From the NCBI RefSeq assembly GCF_017104565.1, contig NZ_JAAGPD010000006.1:1-64000 (forward strand): a stretch of 64,000 nt of DNA, read 5' to 3'. The notes beneath the pieces were generated by a model. It was not told the DNA's origin and made no database searches. It saw only the letters and a list, made by a program, of their open reading frames with translations. The DNA is from Paraburkholderia sp. Tr-20389 (GTDB lineage: Bacteria > Pseudomonadota > Gammaproteobacteria > Burkholderiales > Burkholderiaceae). This document shows positions 1 through 8,818 of this stretch, in pieces. The number at the start of each line of letters is the position of its first letter. The stretch's first letter is position 1. The position numbers and the translations under genes are program-made.

Positions 1-840
1 CGGCGAATGCGGGCGCCAATGATTCGCTTGGTCTGGCGGGCTATGGTGAAACGGCAAACGTCAACGGCTCAGGTACCACCGTCTGGACGGGCCAGAACGG
101 CTTTGGCGCGTCCGGCGCCGCTGACGACCGCGTGAACTTCGCCAGTGGCGTGGTCGGCACAGTCAACGTGTACGACAACTCGCATGTAGACATGAGCGGC
201 ACCTCCATCACGGCGAATGCGGGCGCCAATGATTCGCTTGGTCTGGCGGGCTATGGTGAAACGGCAAACGTCAACGGCTCAGGTACCACCGTCTGGACGG
301 GCCAGAACGGCTTTGGCGCGTCCGGCGCCGCTGACGATCGTGTGAATTTCGCCAGCGGCGTGGTCGGCACAGTCGACGTGTACGACAACTCGCATGTAGA
401 CATGAGCGGCACCTCGATCACGGCAAATGCGGGCGCCAATGACGCACTTGGTCTGGCGGGCTATGGCGAGACGGCCAATGTCAACGGTTTGGGCACCACC
501 GTCTGGACAGGCCTGAACGGCTTCGGCGCATCAGGCGCCGCTGATGATCGCGTGAACTTCGCCAGCGGCGTCAAAGGCACGGTCGACGAATTCGATAACT
601 CGCACGTGGACGTGAACGGCAATTCCATCACGGCAAATCTGGGCGCCAATGACGCGCTTGGTCTGGCGGGCTACGGTGAAACGGCCAACGTCAGCGGATC
701 GGGGACAACTGTCTGGACCGGCCTCAACGGCCAGAATGCCACGACGACCAACGACGATATCGTGAGATTCCTCAATGGCGTGACCGGCACAGTCGACGAA
801 TTCGCCAATTCACGCATTGATGTTTCCGGCGGCGGTATCA
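1..840 (+). repeat. 210-bp in-frame tandem repeat array (four units, array continues left of window)
   Basis: Units run 1-210, 211-420, 421-630 and 631-840, with a degenerate fifth start after 840. Each encodes a 70-residue module containing GLAGYGETANV, TTVWTG and NSHVD-like segments. Units 1 and 2 are identical for their first 127 bases and by my reading differ at only about six positions in total, whereas unit 4 has many changes, including replacement of the GASGAADDR segment. The gradient, young copies on the left and old ones on the right, implies recent duplication or homogenisation. The left end is cut by the window, so copy number is unknown. Confidence 0.95.
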
Positions 841-2345
841 CTCTGAATGCTGCCGCCAATGACACAGCGGGTATTTCCGGTAACCACGACACGATTAGCG
901 ACACGGGAACCGGCGGTAACTTCTGGCTCGCCGGCACCAACGATCAGGTCAGCGAATCCGGCGGCAGCGTGACACTAGACAGCGGTTCGACGGCCGGCCT
1001 CGCTGGCGGCAGTGACAGCGTCAATCTGCTTGGTTCGGGCGACATCGTCGCACTCGCAAGTGGTTCGGGCTATACGGTAAACGGCATGGGTATCGTGGGC
1101 GTCTTCGGTGGACAGAGCGACAGCATCAACCTGAGTTCCGGCGACGAACTGCTCTACAACGCGTCTGGCACCTTTTACCGCGCGCTACAGTACAACAACA
1201 GTTACGTGAATGATTCGATCGGTTTCAGCGGCAATCAAGAGACCGATGAAGAGTTCTACAACTCGGCCCATCAGGAAACCGAGGGGGCGTGGTTCAACAG
1301 CGGATCGTACGCTTATCAGGTTTCAGACTTCAATACGGGAACGGAGGCCGAGACCGAGCGCGAGAACTTCAATAGCGCCAGCGGCGCGCTGAACAGCGTC
1401 GACCTCTGGAACGGAGCGGGGCCGCACCCTTATGAAGAGGAGTTCGCCAACGGCGGGCTATATTTCAATGAAATCGCGATGTTCAATCCGACTAGCGGAG
1501 TCATGACCGGCGGGGCGACGTTCAACAGCCAGACGGGCTTACAGACGGCGTGGTACGACAGCGACAACGGGAACTGGTACAACGGCTCAGGCTCATCAGC
1601 CATGTCTGATTACTCCGACGAGGGATGGCAATATGAGGATGACGACGCGATGGGTGATTCCGACTGGGAGGACGACGACATTGACCCCGTCATCCTGAAC
1701 CTGAACGGCGGCAAGGTCGAAACAACGGCCACGGCGGACTCACAGGCGACCTTTGACATCAACAACACTGGCCAGGCCGTGCAGACAGCATGGGGCACGG
1801 CTGGCGAGGGCTATCTCGTCTACGATCCCAACGATTCTGGCAACACCACAACAATCACCCGGGACAACCAGCTCATTGACAGCATGGATGACCTGAAGGC
1901 GCTGGCGCAGAATGTCGATGGTTCGGCCGGCTCAACGCTGACGGCGACAGATGCGTTGTGGAGCAACCTCAAGGTCTGGGTCGACACAACGGGGACGGGG
2001 CAGTTCCAGAGCGGCCAGCTCTACAGCCTGAGCGACCTCGGTATTGCGTCGCTGGACCTCAACGGTGTGCAGGTGGACCGCTACGACAACGGAAACGAGA
2101 TTCTGAACGACAGCTCGTTCACGCGGACAGACGGCACGAAGGGCGATATGGCGGGCGTCGCGCTCGCGGGAAGCGGAATTTCCGGCGCGAGTGGCAACAC
2201 CGCCGCTTCCATCGAAGCGCAGATGCAGGCGCTCGTGGCCGGCATGGCTTCATTTGGAGCCGCTCCTCCGTCGGGTGGGACAGTCGCGTCCGCCATGCCT
2301 GCACAGAACGAACCCCAGATGCTTCTCGTGTCCAACGCTCACTGA
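3..2345 (+). CDS. Large secreted repeat protein, C-terminal part (5' truncated by window)
   Basis: The reading frame is open from base 3, so the gene begins outside the window. The visible 780 or so residues comprise four 70-residue repeats, a Gly/Ser/Asp-rich transition, a stretch of roughly 13-residue FN/WN repeats rich in Glu and aromatics, an acidic linker, and a C-terminal module starting near DPVILNLNGGKVETTA. That last module recurs at the ends of large calcium-binding or haemolysin-type proteins of Burkholderiales. No signal peptide can be judged. The composition (almost no Cys, much Asp, Asn and Gly) and the neighbouring ABC and HlyD remnants fit a type I-secreted adhesin or matrix protein. 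Function beyond that is inference. An internal ATG at 132 is not a credible start because the repeats continue upstream of it. Confidence 0.85.
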   Translation, partial: ANAGANDSLGLAGYGETANVNGSGTTVWTGQNGFGASGAADDRVNFASGVVGTVNVYDNSHVDMSGTSITANAGANDSLGLAGYGETANVNGSGTTVWTGQNGFGASGAADDRVNFASGVVGTVDVYDNSHVDMSGTSITANAGANDALGLAGYGETANVNGLGTTVWTGLNGFGASGAADDRVNFASGVKGTVDEFDNSHVDVNGNSITANLGANDALGLAGYGETANVSGSGTTVWTGLNGQNATTTNDDIVRFLNGVTGTVDEFANSRIDVSGGGITLNAAANDTAGISGNHDTISDTGTGGNFWLAGTNDQVSESGGSVTLDSGSTAGLAGGSDSVNLLGSGDIVALASGSGYTVNGMGIVGVFGGQSDSINLSSGDELLYNASGTFYRALQYNNSYVNDSIGFSGNQETDEEFYNSAHQETEGAWFNSGSYAYQVSDFNTGTEAETERENFNSASGALNSVDLWNGAGPHPYEEEFANGGLYFNEIAMFNPTSGVMTGGATFNSQTGLQTAWYDSDNGNWYNGSGSSAMSDYSDEGWQYEDDDAMGDSDWEDDDIDPVILNLNGGKVETTATADSQATFDINNTGQAVQTAWGTAGEGYLVYDPNDSGNTTTITRDNQLIDSMDDLKALAQNVDGSAGSTLTATDALWSNLKVWVDTTGTGQFQSGQLYSLSDLGIASLDLNGVQVDRYDNGNEILNDSSFTRTDGTKGDMAGVALAGSGISGASGNTAASIEAQMQALVAGMASFGAAPPSGGTVASAMPAQNEPQMLLVSNAH
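1254..1586 (+). repeat. Cryptic ~13-residue protein repeat (FN/WN-led)
   Basis: Inside the large secreted protein, successive units begin FYNSA, FNSGS, FNTGT, FNSAS, WNGAG, FANGG, FNPTS, FNSQT and YDSDN, spaced 11-13 residues apart. DNA identity between units is low, so this is an old protein-level repeat, unlike the 210-bp units. It suggests a beta-solenoid or other stacked-turn fold. I do not recognise the family. Confidence 0.6.
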
Positions 2346-2421
2346 TCGACTGCCTTAAGGCGAACGGGCGACCCGCATCGATGTTCGCGGGTCGCCTGTG
2401 TCTGCCAACACCACCTGATAC

Positions 2422-2794
2422 ATGAATGCTCCCGACCTGGGCCCGGATTCACACGCGAGTGATCCGGGCCTCGCCGCGCTCGTCGTCATCGCACGCTTCC
2501 ACAGTATTGCTGCCGACGGCGCGCAGCTACGCCACGCCTCCGGACTGGGCAACAGCCTGTTCGATACCGATTCCCTGGTCCTGTCCGCACGCACACTCGG
2601 AATGAAGGCCCGGAAGGTTTCGCTGCGTCCGGGCAGCCTTTCACGCTCCCCATTACCGGCTCTCGTACTCGACAGGGACGGCGGACCGGATCATCGCAAT
2701 GGATCACGGCAGGATCGTTGAGCAGGCGATCACGAATCGCTCCTGCGTCACGGCGGCTATTACGCGCATCTCGTCTCGTTGCAGGATGGCTCAG
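2422..2794 (+). pseudogene. Type I secretion ABC exporter remnant (C39-like start joined to ATPase tail)
   Basis: The first ~80 residues (LAALVVIARFHSIAADG... to LPALVLDRDGG) match the degenerate peptidase-C39-like N-terminal domain of type I exporters. At about 2683 the sequence jumps, out of frame, to ADRIIAMDHGRIVEQ, the end of an ABC ATPase domain. One base appears lost from a G run near 2725, after which another frame reads ESLLRHGGYYAHLVSLQDG, the usual exporter C terminus. The membrane domain, Walker A, signature and Walker B segments are all missing. A large internal deletion plus a frameshift therefore destroyed this gene. It lies directly downstream of the secreted repeat protein it presumably exported. 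Confidence 0.8.
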
Positions 2795-3229
2795 ATGATG
2801 AGTTCAGTGAAATTGCAGGCGCTCGCGGACCTCGCGCGGCGCTATCTGGCCGTATGGCGTTTGGTCCAGGAAATCCGCCATCAACTGGAGCGACCCGCAC
2901 GCGACGCCCAGGTCGAGGCAACGGCCTCAAAGTTCCGCCGCGACCAACTCGACTAACTTGAGAAAGCCACACAGCAGATCACGCAAAGCCGCGACGACGA
3001 ATCCAAGGCGCAGACGCGTCAGGCGCTGCTAAGTCTCGCCGCGCCGGTTTCGGGGACGGTGCAGCAGCTGTCGGTACATACGCTGGGTGGTGTGGTTACG
3101 ACCGCGCAGACGCTGATGGAGGTCGTGCCCGATGATGCACTCGAAGTCGAAGCGCGTCTGCAAAACAAGGATATTGGCTTTGTCGATCCAGGCCAGCGCG
3201 CCGCCGTGAAAATCGAGGCGTTCCCATGA
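2795..3229 (+). pseudogene. HlyD-family membrane fusion protein remnant
   Basis: An ATG at 2795 or 2798 begins a typical HlyD adaptor start (LADLARRYLAVW, IRHQLERPARDA). The sequence then jumps near 2905 to the coiled-coil end (QVEATASKFRRDQLD), meets a TAA at 2954-2956, and continues in the same frame through a recognisable beta-barrel segment (LLSLAAPVSGTVQQLSVHTL, TLMEVVPDDALEVEA, NKDIGFVDPGQRAAVKIEAFP) to a stop at 3227-3229. The transmembrane segment, most of the hairpin and the C terminus are gone. With the preceding ABC remnant this is the wreck of a type I secretion operon. Confidence 0.8.
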
Positions 3230-3230
3230 C

Positions 3231-3274
3231 AAAACCGTACCGTGCATACCGTTCGCGCGCCACAGCATGCACGG
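3231..3274 (-). terminator. Weak stem-loop after fliC
   Basis: On the minus strand CCGTGCAT (3274-3267) pairs with ATGCACGG (3247-3240) around a 19-base loop, and a TTTT run follows shortly after. It begins about 10 bases past the fliC stop. The T tract is short, so it is a plausible but weak intrinsic terminator. Confidence 0.4.
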
Positions 3275-3284
3275 CGCGATGCTG

Positions 3285-4103
3285 TTACTGCAACAGCTTC
3301 AGCACCTGCTGCGGCATCGAGTTCGCTTGCGCGAGGACCGAGATGCCCGCCTGCTGCAGCACCTGAGCCTTCGACAGGTTCGCCGTTTCCGTCGCGAAGT
3401 CGGCGTCGGTGATTTGCGATTCGGCCGCGCTCATGTTCGTCGCTTCCGTTTGCGTCGTCGAAATTGCAGCCTGGAACGTGTTCTGCGTTGCACCCAGCGT
3501 TGCCTGGAAGGTGTTCACGCTCGTCAGCACGTTGTCGATGGAGCTCATCGCGGCTTGCGCACCCGACGCCGTCGCGACGCTCAGGGTGTTGATGCCGAGC
3601 GACGTCGCATCCCACTGCTGCGAGCCGAAGTCCGCGGTGATCTGCTGGCCGTTGAACGCGCCGATCTGGAAGTTGACGGAACCGATGCCGTTGAGCACCG
3701 ACTGACCGTTGAAGGTCGTTTGCTGCGCGACGCGCGTGATTTCCGTCAGACGCGTCGACACTTCCGATTGCAGATTGGCGAGCGCGTTTGAATCGAGCGA
3801 GCCGTCGCCTGCTTCCACTGCCAGCTGACGGATACGCTGCAGATTGTCGACGACCGATTGCAGCGCGCCGTTCGTGGTCTGCACCATCGAAATGCCGTTG
3901 TTCGCGTTGGCGGCGCCTTGCGTCAACGCATTGATCGATGCCGTCTGCGACGTCGCGATGGCGAGGCCCGCCGCATCGTCGGCCGCCGTGTTGATGCGCT
4001 TGCCCGACGACAGACGGTTGATCGCCTGCGAGAGCGCGTTTTGCGAGCCCTCCAGGTTGTTCTGCGCCGTCAACGACATGATGTTCGTATTGATGTTCAG
4101 CAT
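3285..4103 (-). CDS. fliC: Flagellin
   Basis: This is the flagellar filament subunit, secreted through the flagellar type III apparatus and polymerised outside the cell. The 272-residue protein has the conserved N-terminal D0/D1 helices (MLNINTNIMSLTAQNNL, RLSSGKRINTAADDAAGLAI) and the C-terminal D1/D0 helices (ESQITDADFATETANLSKAQ, PQQVLKLLQ). The middle is very short, so the variable D2/D3 domains are essentially absent, as in other compact beta-proteobacterial flagellins. The start is placed at the conserved MLNIN preceded by an AAAGGGG ribosome site. An in-frame ATG 20 codons upstream is rejected because flagellins begin at this motif. A sigma-28-type promoter lies upstream. Confidence 0.97.
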   Translation of the reverse strand: MLNINTNIMSLTAQNNLEGSQNALSQAINRLSSGKRINTAADDAAGLAIATSQTASINALTQGAANANNGISMVQTTNGALQSVVDNLQRIRQLAVEAGDGSLDSNALANLQSEVSTRLTEITRVAQQTTFNGQSVLNGIGSVNFQIGAFNGQQITADFGSQQWDATSLGINTLSVATASGAQAAMSSIDNVLTSVNTFQATLGATQNTFQAAISTTQTEATNMSAAESQITDADFATETANLSKAQVLQQAGISVLAQANSMPQQVLKLLQ

Positions 4104-4513
4104 TTGAGCCCCTTTCGGTTCTATATCAAGGATCGACATAAGCGGCGCCAAGGATTTATTCAATGCCTTGTGTCGCCGCTCGAAGGGGTTTACGACGTTG
4201 CCAAATATTGCTTTAGCTTTTCATCTGGAATATTTGCCTTCCTGAAGTGCGTAGGCGAGGCTTGCCATGCCGTCAATTTCGAACCGCCAATCCCATGCAA
4301 TACATTGATTTATATCTATATTTTTTATTGAAAATCGATTCCTTCCATTTCATCTCCTGGTCATTACAAATTGAATACCAGAAATATTCATGTTACGAGT
4401 AATTACGTAATCTCGATTACTCGCCGAAAGCATAAATCGATAGAAGAAGGCTTATTGCTGACGCGGTAATAACTTTAGCTGACAGCTCATTTGACTTGAC
4501 CCGTCCGAAACTT
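4104..4513. other. AT-rich intergenic region upstream of fliC
   Basis: This gap of about 410 bases is clearly richer in A/T than its surroundings. It contains the FliA-like promoter for fliC and a perfect inverted repeat (CGAGTAAT at 4396-4403, ATTACTCG at 4416-4423) that includes the palindrome ATTACGTAAT at 4402-4411, a possible operator or silencer target. No convincing coding region is present. Confidence 0.6.
4189..4215 (-). promoter_or_regulatory. Candidate sigma-28 (FliA) promoter of fliC
   Basis: On the minus strand TAAAGCAA (4215-4208) is followed after exactly 11 bases by GTCGTAAA (4196-4189). The FliA consensus is TAAAGTTT-N11-GCCGATAA, so the -35 matches its TAAAG core and the -10 matches at five of eight positions. 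It would start a leader of about 80 bases before the fliC ATG. Confidence 0.5.
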
Positions 4514-5722
4514 TCAGCGTAGAAACCCTTTGGACGCGCGCGCGGCACTTACGATAAGCAGCACGATCGTCATCGCGCAAAAGGCAGCGCCCGCATAAAA
4601 CGTCGCGGGTGCGCCGGCCCTGTCCCACAGCGCACCGGCGATCACACTGGATACCAGCGTCACCAGCCCGCTCAGCAGATTGAATAGGCCAAAGGCCGTG
4701 CCGAGCAAATGCGCGGGTGCGCTATGCGACACCATCGTCGCGAGCAGTCCTTGCGTCATGCCCATATGCAGCCCCCACAACGCGACGCCTGCGAGCAGAA
4801 CGCTCCAGTGCGCGGCATGTGCGAGCACGATGTCGGACGCGCCGAGTATCACGAGCCCGGCGATCAGCAGTCTGACATGACTCGTCGTATCGGCGAGTTT
4901 GCCGAGCGGATACGCCGATAGCGAGTACACGACGTTCATCGCGACCATCACGAGCGGCACCAGCGCGACGGGCACACCGCTACCCATTGCGCGCAGCACG
5001 AGGAAAGCCTCGCTGAAACGCGCGAGCGCAAACACGGCGCCGATCGCGACGACCCACCAGAACGCGGCGCCGAGTTGACCGATGTTCTCGCGCCGGATCG
5101 GATTGACCCGCTTCGCGCCGGGCTCACGCGCAGGCTCGTCGATGCCGACACTCAGCAACACGACAGCCAGCACGCCTGGAATTACCGCGAGCCAGAACGC
5201 AAGGCGGAAGTTGTCCGCCCAGACCAGCATGATCGCGACCGCAAGCAGCGGCCCGAGAAACGCGCCGACGGTATCGAGCGACTGCCGCAGTCCGAACGCT
5301 GCGCCGCGCAGATGCGGCGGCGTGACATCGGCGACTAGCGCATCGCGCGGCGCACCGCGAATGCCTTTGCCGATCCGGTCGATCACTCGGGCCGTCACGA
5401 CGAGGCCGATCGCCGGTGCGAGCGCGAACAGCGGCTTGCTCAATGCCCCGAGTCCATAACCCGCGACAGCGAGCCATTTGCGATTGCCGAGGTAATCGCT
5501 GAGCGTGCCGGAAAAGACCTTGACGATCGGCGCCGTCGCCTCCGCAATGCCTTCGATGAGGCCGATCGTCGCGGCGCTCGCGCCGAGGCTCGCCATCATG
5601 AACATCGGCAGCAGGCTGTGAATGATCTCCGACGAGACGTCCATCAACAGGCTCACGCAGCCTAATACCCAGATGCTGGCGGGAATCTGTCGAAGCGTGC
5701 TGAGGCGGGATTGACCGTGCAT
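4514..5722 (-). CDS. MFS transporter
   Basis: This 402-residue inner-membrane major facilitator protein has hydrophobic segments throughout. Family hallmarks are visible in the loop after the second helix (FSGTLSDYLGNRKWLAVAG) and the fourth-helix region (VIDRIGKGIRGAPRDALVAD). The RIGKGIRGAPRDAL segment is typical of a bacterial MFS group of unknown substrate. The gene starts 21 bases after the serine hydrolase gene upstream on the same strand, so the two are probably co-transcribed and the transporter may move that enzyme's substrate or product. The substrate cannot be told from sequence. Confidence 0.85.
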   Translation of the reverse strand: MHGQSRLSTLRQIPASIWVLGCVSLLMDVSSEIIHSLLPMFMMASLGASAATIGLIEGIAEATAPIVKVFSGTLSDYLGNRKWLAVAGYGLGALSKPLFALAPAIGLVVTARVIDRIGKGIRGAPRDALVADVTPPHLRGAAFGLRQSLDTVGAFLGPLLAVAIMLVWADNFRLAFWLAVIPGVLAVVLLSVGIDEPAREPGAKRVNPIRRENIGQLGAAFWWVVAIGAVFALARFSEAFLVLRAMGSGVPVALVPLVMVAMNVVYSLSAYPLGKLADTTSHVRLLIAGLVILGASDIVLAHAAHWSVLLAGVALWGLHMGMTQGLLATMVSHSAPAHLLGTAFGLFNLLSGLVTLVSSVIAGALWDRAGAPATFYAGAAFCAMTIVLLIVSAARASKGFLR

Positions 5723-5743
5723 GGCGATGTATCCGTGTGCGCT

Positions 5744-7498
5744 TCACATCTTGCGAAGCACGAAACGTCCCGCACCTGTCATCTGATCCAGCGAAACGAT
5801 TTGCCCGTCGCTTTCGATGAATTCGAACGTCGAGCCCGGTGCGGATGCAATGCGAAACACGTGGTCGCGCGCAGCGACGAAGCGTTCGTCGCGTTGGCCC
5901 GGCGCGCGCAGCCACAACGTACCGTCGTCGCGCTCCAGCACCTCGACGCGAATTCCGGTTGCCGTTTGGAAAGCGCCCGCGAAACGCTGCAACATGGCAG
6001 ACGCATGCGCAAATTCCTTGCGCACGAAAACGACTTCATTCTCGACGATCTTCGTGACGAAGCGGTCGATGTCGCCTTCATGCGTCGACTGGAAATTGAT
6101 GCGCCAGCGCGCGTCGTCTTCGGGATCGTCTGCTTCGGCGTCGAAGCGTTCGTAGTGATAATGCGCGAGCGGCAGGTTCTGATCGCGGAATGTCAGGCGC
6201 AGACGGCCGTCTTCCAGCACGATCGAGATCGTGCCGTAAGCGTCGTGCGCGTAGTCGCCGGCATAGTGCTCCAGCGGATGTGATGGCGTCGTGTTGTCGA
6301 TCCGGTCTGCGTACCGGGTGCTGGCCGCCTGCGACATCGCCTGTCGCGCCGATGCCGCAAGCTCGATAAAGCGCTCGTTCCACGGCGTGATATCCAGGCC
6401 GAGCAAACGCTCGCAGAGTTGATAGTGAACGACGTCGCGCAACATGGCGCAATGATCGCCGATCACGAACACGCTTACGCCGATCCGCTCTCTCGGCAAA
6501 ACAGAGACCCTCGAATGAAAACCGCGCAAGTCGCCGCCGTGAAAGGCCACCAGATGTCCACGATAGACCTCCGTCTGCCTGCCGAGGCCATACGTTCCGT
6601 TCAACGATTCCCACCAGCCGTATAGCTGGGTCGCCGCGTTCGGCAGCGGGATTGCCGGGACCATCGTTTCGTGCAACGCGCTCTTCGGTAGCACCTGCCG
6701 CTCGCCTGCCTTGCCATCGTCGATGAGCAACGTCAGCCAGCGCGACATATCGTCGAGTGTGGACACCATGCTGCCCGACGGCCACGGTGGATCATCCGTG
6801 CGCTTCGTGTCGAGCTTGCGCAGTTCGCGGCTGTCGCGTCGCTCGGTATAGCCTACCGCGAGGTTCGGCTCTTCCAGCAGCGCGGCGAAACGAAACGACG
6901 TGTCGCGCATGTCCGCTGGCTCGAGCATGCGCTCACGCACGAAGTCGGTCCATGACATGCCGCTCAATCGCTCGATCACATGAGCGGCCGCGTAATACAT
7001 GACGTTGTTGTAGATGAAGGTCTCGCGCAGCCCTGCGCTCGGTTTCATCAGATGCAGGCGGTTGAATACGTCCTTCGGCGTCGCTGCCGCGCCGAACGTC
7101 ATCATGTCGTGACGCGTGATGCCCGTGCGATGCGCGAGCAGATCGCGCAAGGTCACGGAACGTGTGAGGATGTCGTTGTGAAAGCGCAGCTCGGGTAGGA
7201 CATCGCAGAGCGATCCGTCGAAGGTGAGCTTGCCCTCTTCGACCAGCATTCCGGCCGCAAGCGCGACGAAGAGTTTCGTGTTCGACGCAATCGGAAAGCG
7301 CGTCGACGTGTCGAACGGCAGACGCTTTGCGTACTCGCGAAAACCATATCCACGCGTCAGAACAGGCTCGCCATCGACAACGACAGCCACACCCACAGCC
7401 GGTGCGTTCCATTGCTGCATCAGCGCAGCGACGCTTTCGTCGAAGCCTTCGAGTTTGTCTAGCTGCGTCAAGCCATTCTCCTCGGGTCGAACGTTCAC
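5744..7498 (-). CDS. Serine hydrolase, beta-lactamase class C / penicillin-binding-like family
   Basis: A 584-residue protein with the full class C catalytic set: S72-N-T-K75 (nucleophile and general base), Y163-N-N165, and H320-G-G as the third motif. Residues ~15-370 form the hydrolase domain. The remaining ~200 residues are a C-terminal extension with beta-rich sequence, as in DUF3471-like tails of this family. No signal peptide is visible, so the enzyme looks cytoplasmic and is more likely an esterase or D-aminopeptidase-type peptidase than a beta-lactamase. It is the first gene of a two-gene unit with the MFS transporter downstream. The substrate is unknown. Confidence 0.85.
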   Translation of the reverse strand: MNVRPEENGLTQLDKLEGFDESVAALMQQWNAPAVGVAVVVDGEPVLTRGYGFREYAKRLPFDTSTRFPIASNTKLFVALAAGMLVEEGKLTFDGSLCDVLPELRFHNDILTRSVTLRDLLAHRTGITRHDMMTFGAAATPKDVFNRLHLMKPSAGLRETFIYNNVMYYAAAHVIERLSGMSWTDFVRERMLEPADMRDTSFRFAALLEEPNLAVGYTERRDSRELRKLDTKRTDDPPWPSGSMVSTLDDMSRWLTLLIDDGKAGERQVLPKSALHETMVPAIPLPNAATQLYGWWESLNGTYGLGRQTEVYRGHLVAFHGGDLRGFHSRVSVLPRERIGVSVFVIGDHCAMLRDVVHYQLCERLLGLDITPWNERFIELAASARQAMSQAASTRYADRIDNTTPSHPLEHYAGDYAHDAYGTISIVLEDGRLRLTFRDQNLPLAHYHYERFDAEADDPEDDARWRINFQSTHEGDIDRFVTKIVENEVVFVRKEFAHASAMLQRFAGAFQTATGIRVEVLERDDGTLWLRAPGQRDERFVAARDHVFRIASAPGSTFEFIESDGQIVSLDQMTGAGRFVLRKM

Positions 7499-7701
7499 GA
7501 ACGGACTCTCGAATGCGGCCGCAACCTCAGACGGTTATCCGAATGGAAGCATGGTGCAAGCAAACTGTTGCGTCGAGAGCGTTGGCCGGCCTCGAACACT
7601 TTCCTACCGCGCAAACCCGCCGAGCCCGCGCGACAAGGCCAGTTCCCGATGGCATGCTCGATGCAACTGTGTGCGAGACCACCCCGCATCAGGAGCACGC
7701 C

Positions 7702-7839
7702 ATGTTCGCATACATTTTCCTCGCGCTGCGCAAGCTGTTGGACTGCGCCGAACACAGCCGCCGCGACGCTTACCTCGCTGCGGCCGTCGATATCGTCGAA
7801 CTCGAACGCCGCATGCGGCTGATCGATGTGAACGGTTAG
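7702..7839 (+). CDS. DUF3563 family small protein
   Basis: A 45-residue protein (MFAYIFLALRKLLDCAEHSR..., ending ERRMRLIDVNG) starting at an ATG seven bases downstream of a clear AGGAG at 7691-7695. The pattern of a hydrophobic start, an RRDAYLA core and LERRMR is that of DUF3563, short proteins common in Burkholderia and relatives and of unknown role. It sits alone, ending only four bases from the 3' end of a convergent LysR gene. Confidence 0.75.
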   Translation: MFAYIFLALRKLLDCAEHSRRDAYLAAAVDIVELERRMRLIDVNG

Positions 7840-7843
7840 GCCG

Positions 7844-8716
7844 TCACAGCAACCCGACCAGATTGCCGAGCGCAGCGGACACGTCCCCTTCGCGCCAACC
7901 CAGCGCGAGACGCGCCCGCATTTTCGCGCCCTGCACGTCGAGGTAACGCACGCCCTTCACCTGCACCTGCGCAATCGCGGCGGGCACGATGGACACACCG
8001 AGGCCCGCCGCCACCAGATTGATCACCGACGATACCTGCGGCGCAGGCTGCGCGAGTTGCGGACTGAAGCCCGCTTCGCCGCACGCCCGCACGATCTCGT
8101 CGTGCAGCGTGACACCCGCCGGCCCCGGCACGAGCACGAATGGTTCGGCGGCGAGTGCCGTCAGCGGCAAGCGCTTCTTGCCGGCCAGTGGATGCGCCGA
8201 TGGCAGCACGATTTTCATCGCTTCGTCGGCGAAGCGATGCATCTGCACATTCTCCGGCTGAGTCGATCCGGGCCGGAAAAATACAGCGTCGATCCGGTCG
8301 TCGAACAGACCTTGCAGCAGCGCAGGGGTATTCGCCTCTTCGAGCGTCAGATCGACGGTCGGATAGCGGAGCTTGAAACGATGGATCAGCGCGGGCACGA
8401 CGGGGTTGAACGCCGCTGACCCCGTGAAGCCGATACGCAATCGCCCCGTTTCGCCACGCGATGCGCGTTGTGCCGCCAGCGCCGCGCGCTCCGCACCTGC
8501 TATGACGCGTTGCGCCTCGACCAGAAACGCGGTGCCCGAGTTGGTCAACTCCGCGCCGTGCGGCGTCCGGCGGAACAGTTCGACGCCCAGTTCGCGTTCC
8601 AGACTCTTGATCTGCTGACTGAGTGGCGGCTGTCCGATTCCGAGGTTTTCGGCGGCGCGCGTGAAATTGCCCTCGCTTGCAACCTCGATGAAATAACGCA
8701 GATGACGTAGTTCCAT
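7844..8716 (-). CDS. LysR-family transcriptional regulator
   Basis: A 290-residue regulator with an N-terminal winged helix-turn-helix (MELRHLRYFIEVASEGNFTR, LGIGQPPLSQQIKSLE) and a LysR substrate-binding domain from about residue 90. The start is set at the family-typical MELRHLRYF. The frame stays open 31 codons further up, but that stretch has no family similarity. It is divergent from an MFS gene beginning about 100 bases away, the usual layout for a LysR regulator and its target, so it probably controls the MFS-VOC pair in response to a small-molecule co-inducer. Confidence 0.93.
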   Translation of the reverse strand: MELRHLRYFIEVASEGNFTRAAENLGIGQPPLSQQIKSLERELGVELFRRTPHGAELTNSGTAFLVEAQRVIAGAERAALAAQRASRGETGRLRIGFTGSAAFNPVVPALIHRFKLRYPTVDLTLEEANTPALLQGLFDDRIDAVFFRPGSTQPENVQMHRFADEAMKIVLPSAHPLAGKKRLPLTALAAEPFVLVPGPAGVTLHDEIVRACGEAGFSPQLAQPAPQVSSVINLVAAGLGVSIVPAAIAQVQVKGVRYLDVQGAKMRARLALGWREGDVSAALGNLVGLL

Positions 8717-8818
8717 GCTAGTGCTCAAACGTATCGTGTTACGCATTTTCATATATTGGACAGTATAGCGGTCGAGCAGGACAATGCATGCGTCACAGCC
8801 GAACGTCAATCCTGTTCC

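Noticed and set aside
1-840. CRISPR-like array
   Set aside because: Units are 210 bp, contiguous and protein-coding, without spacers.
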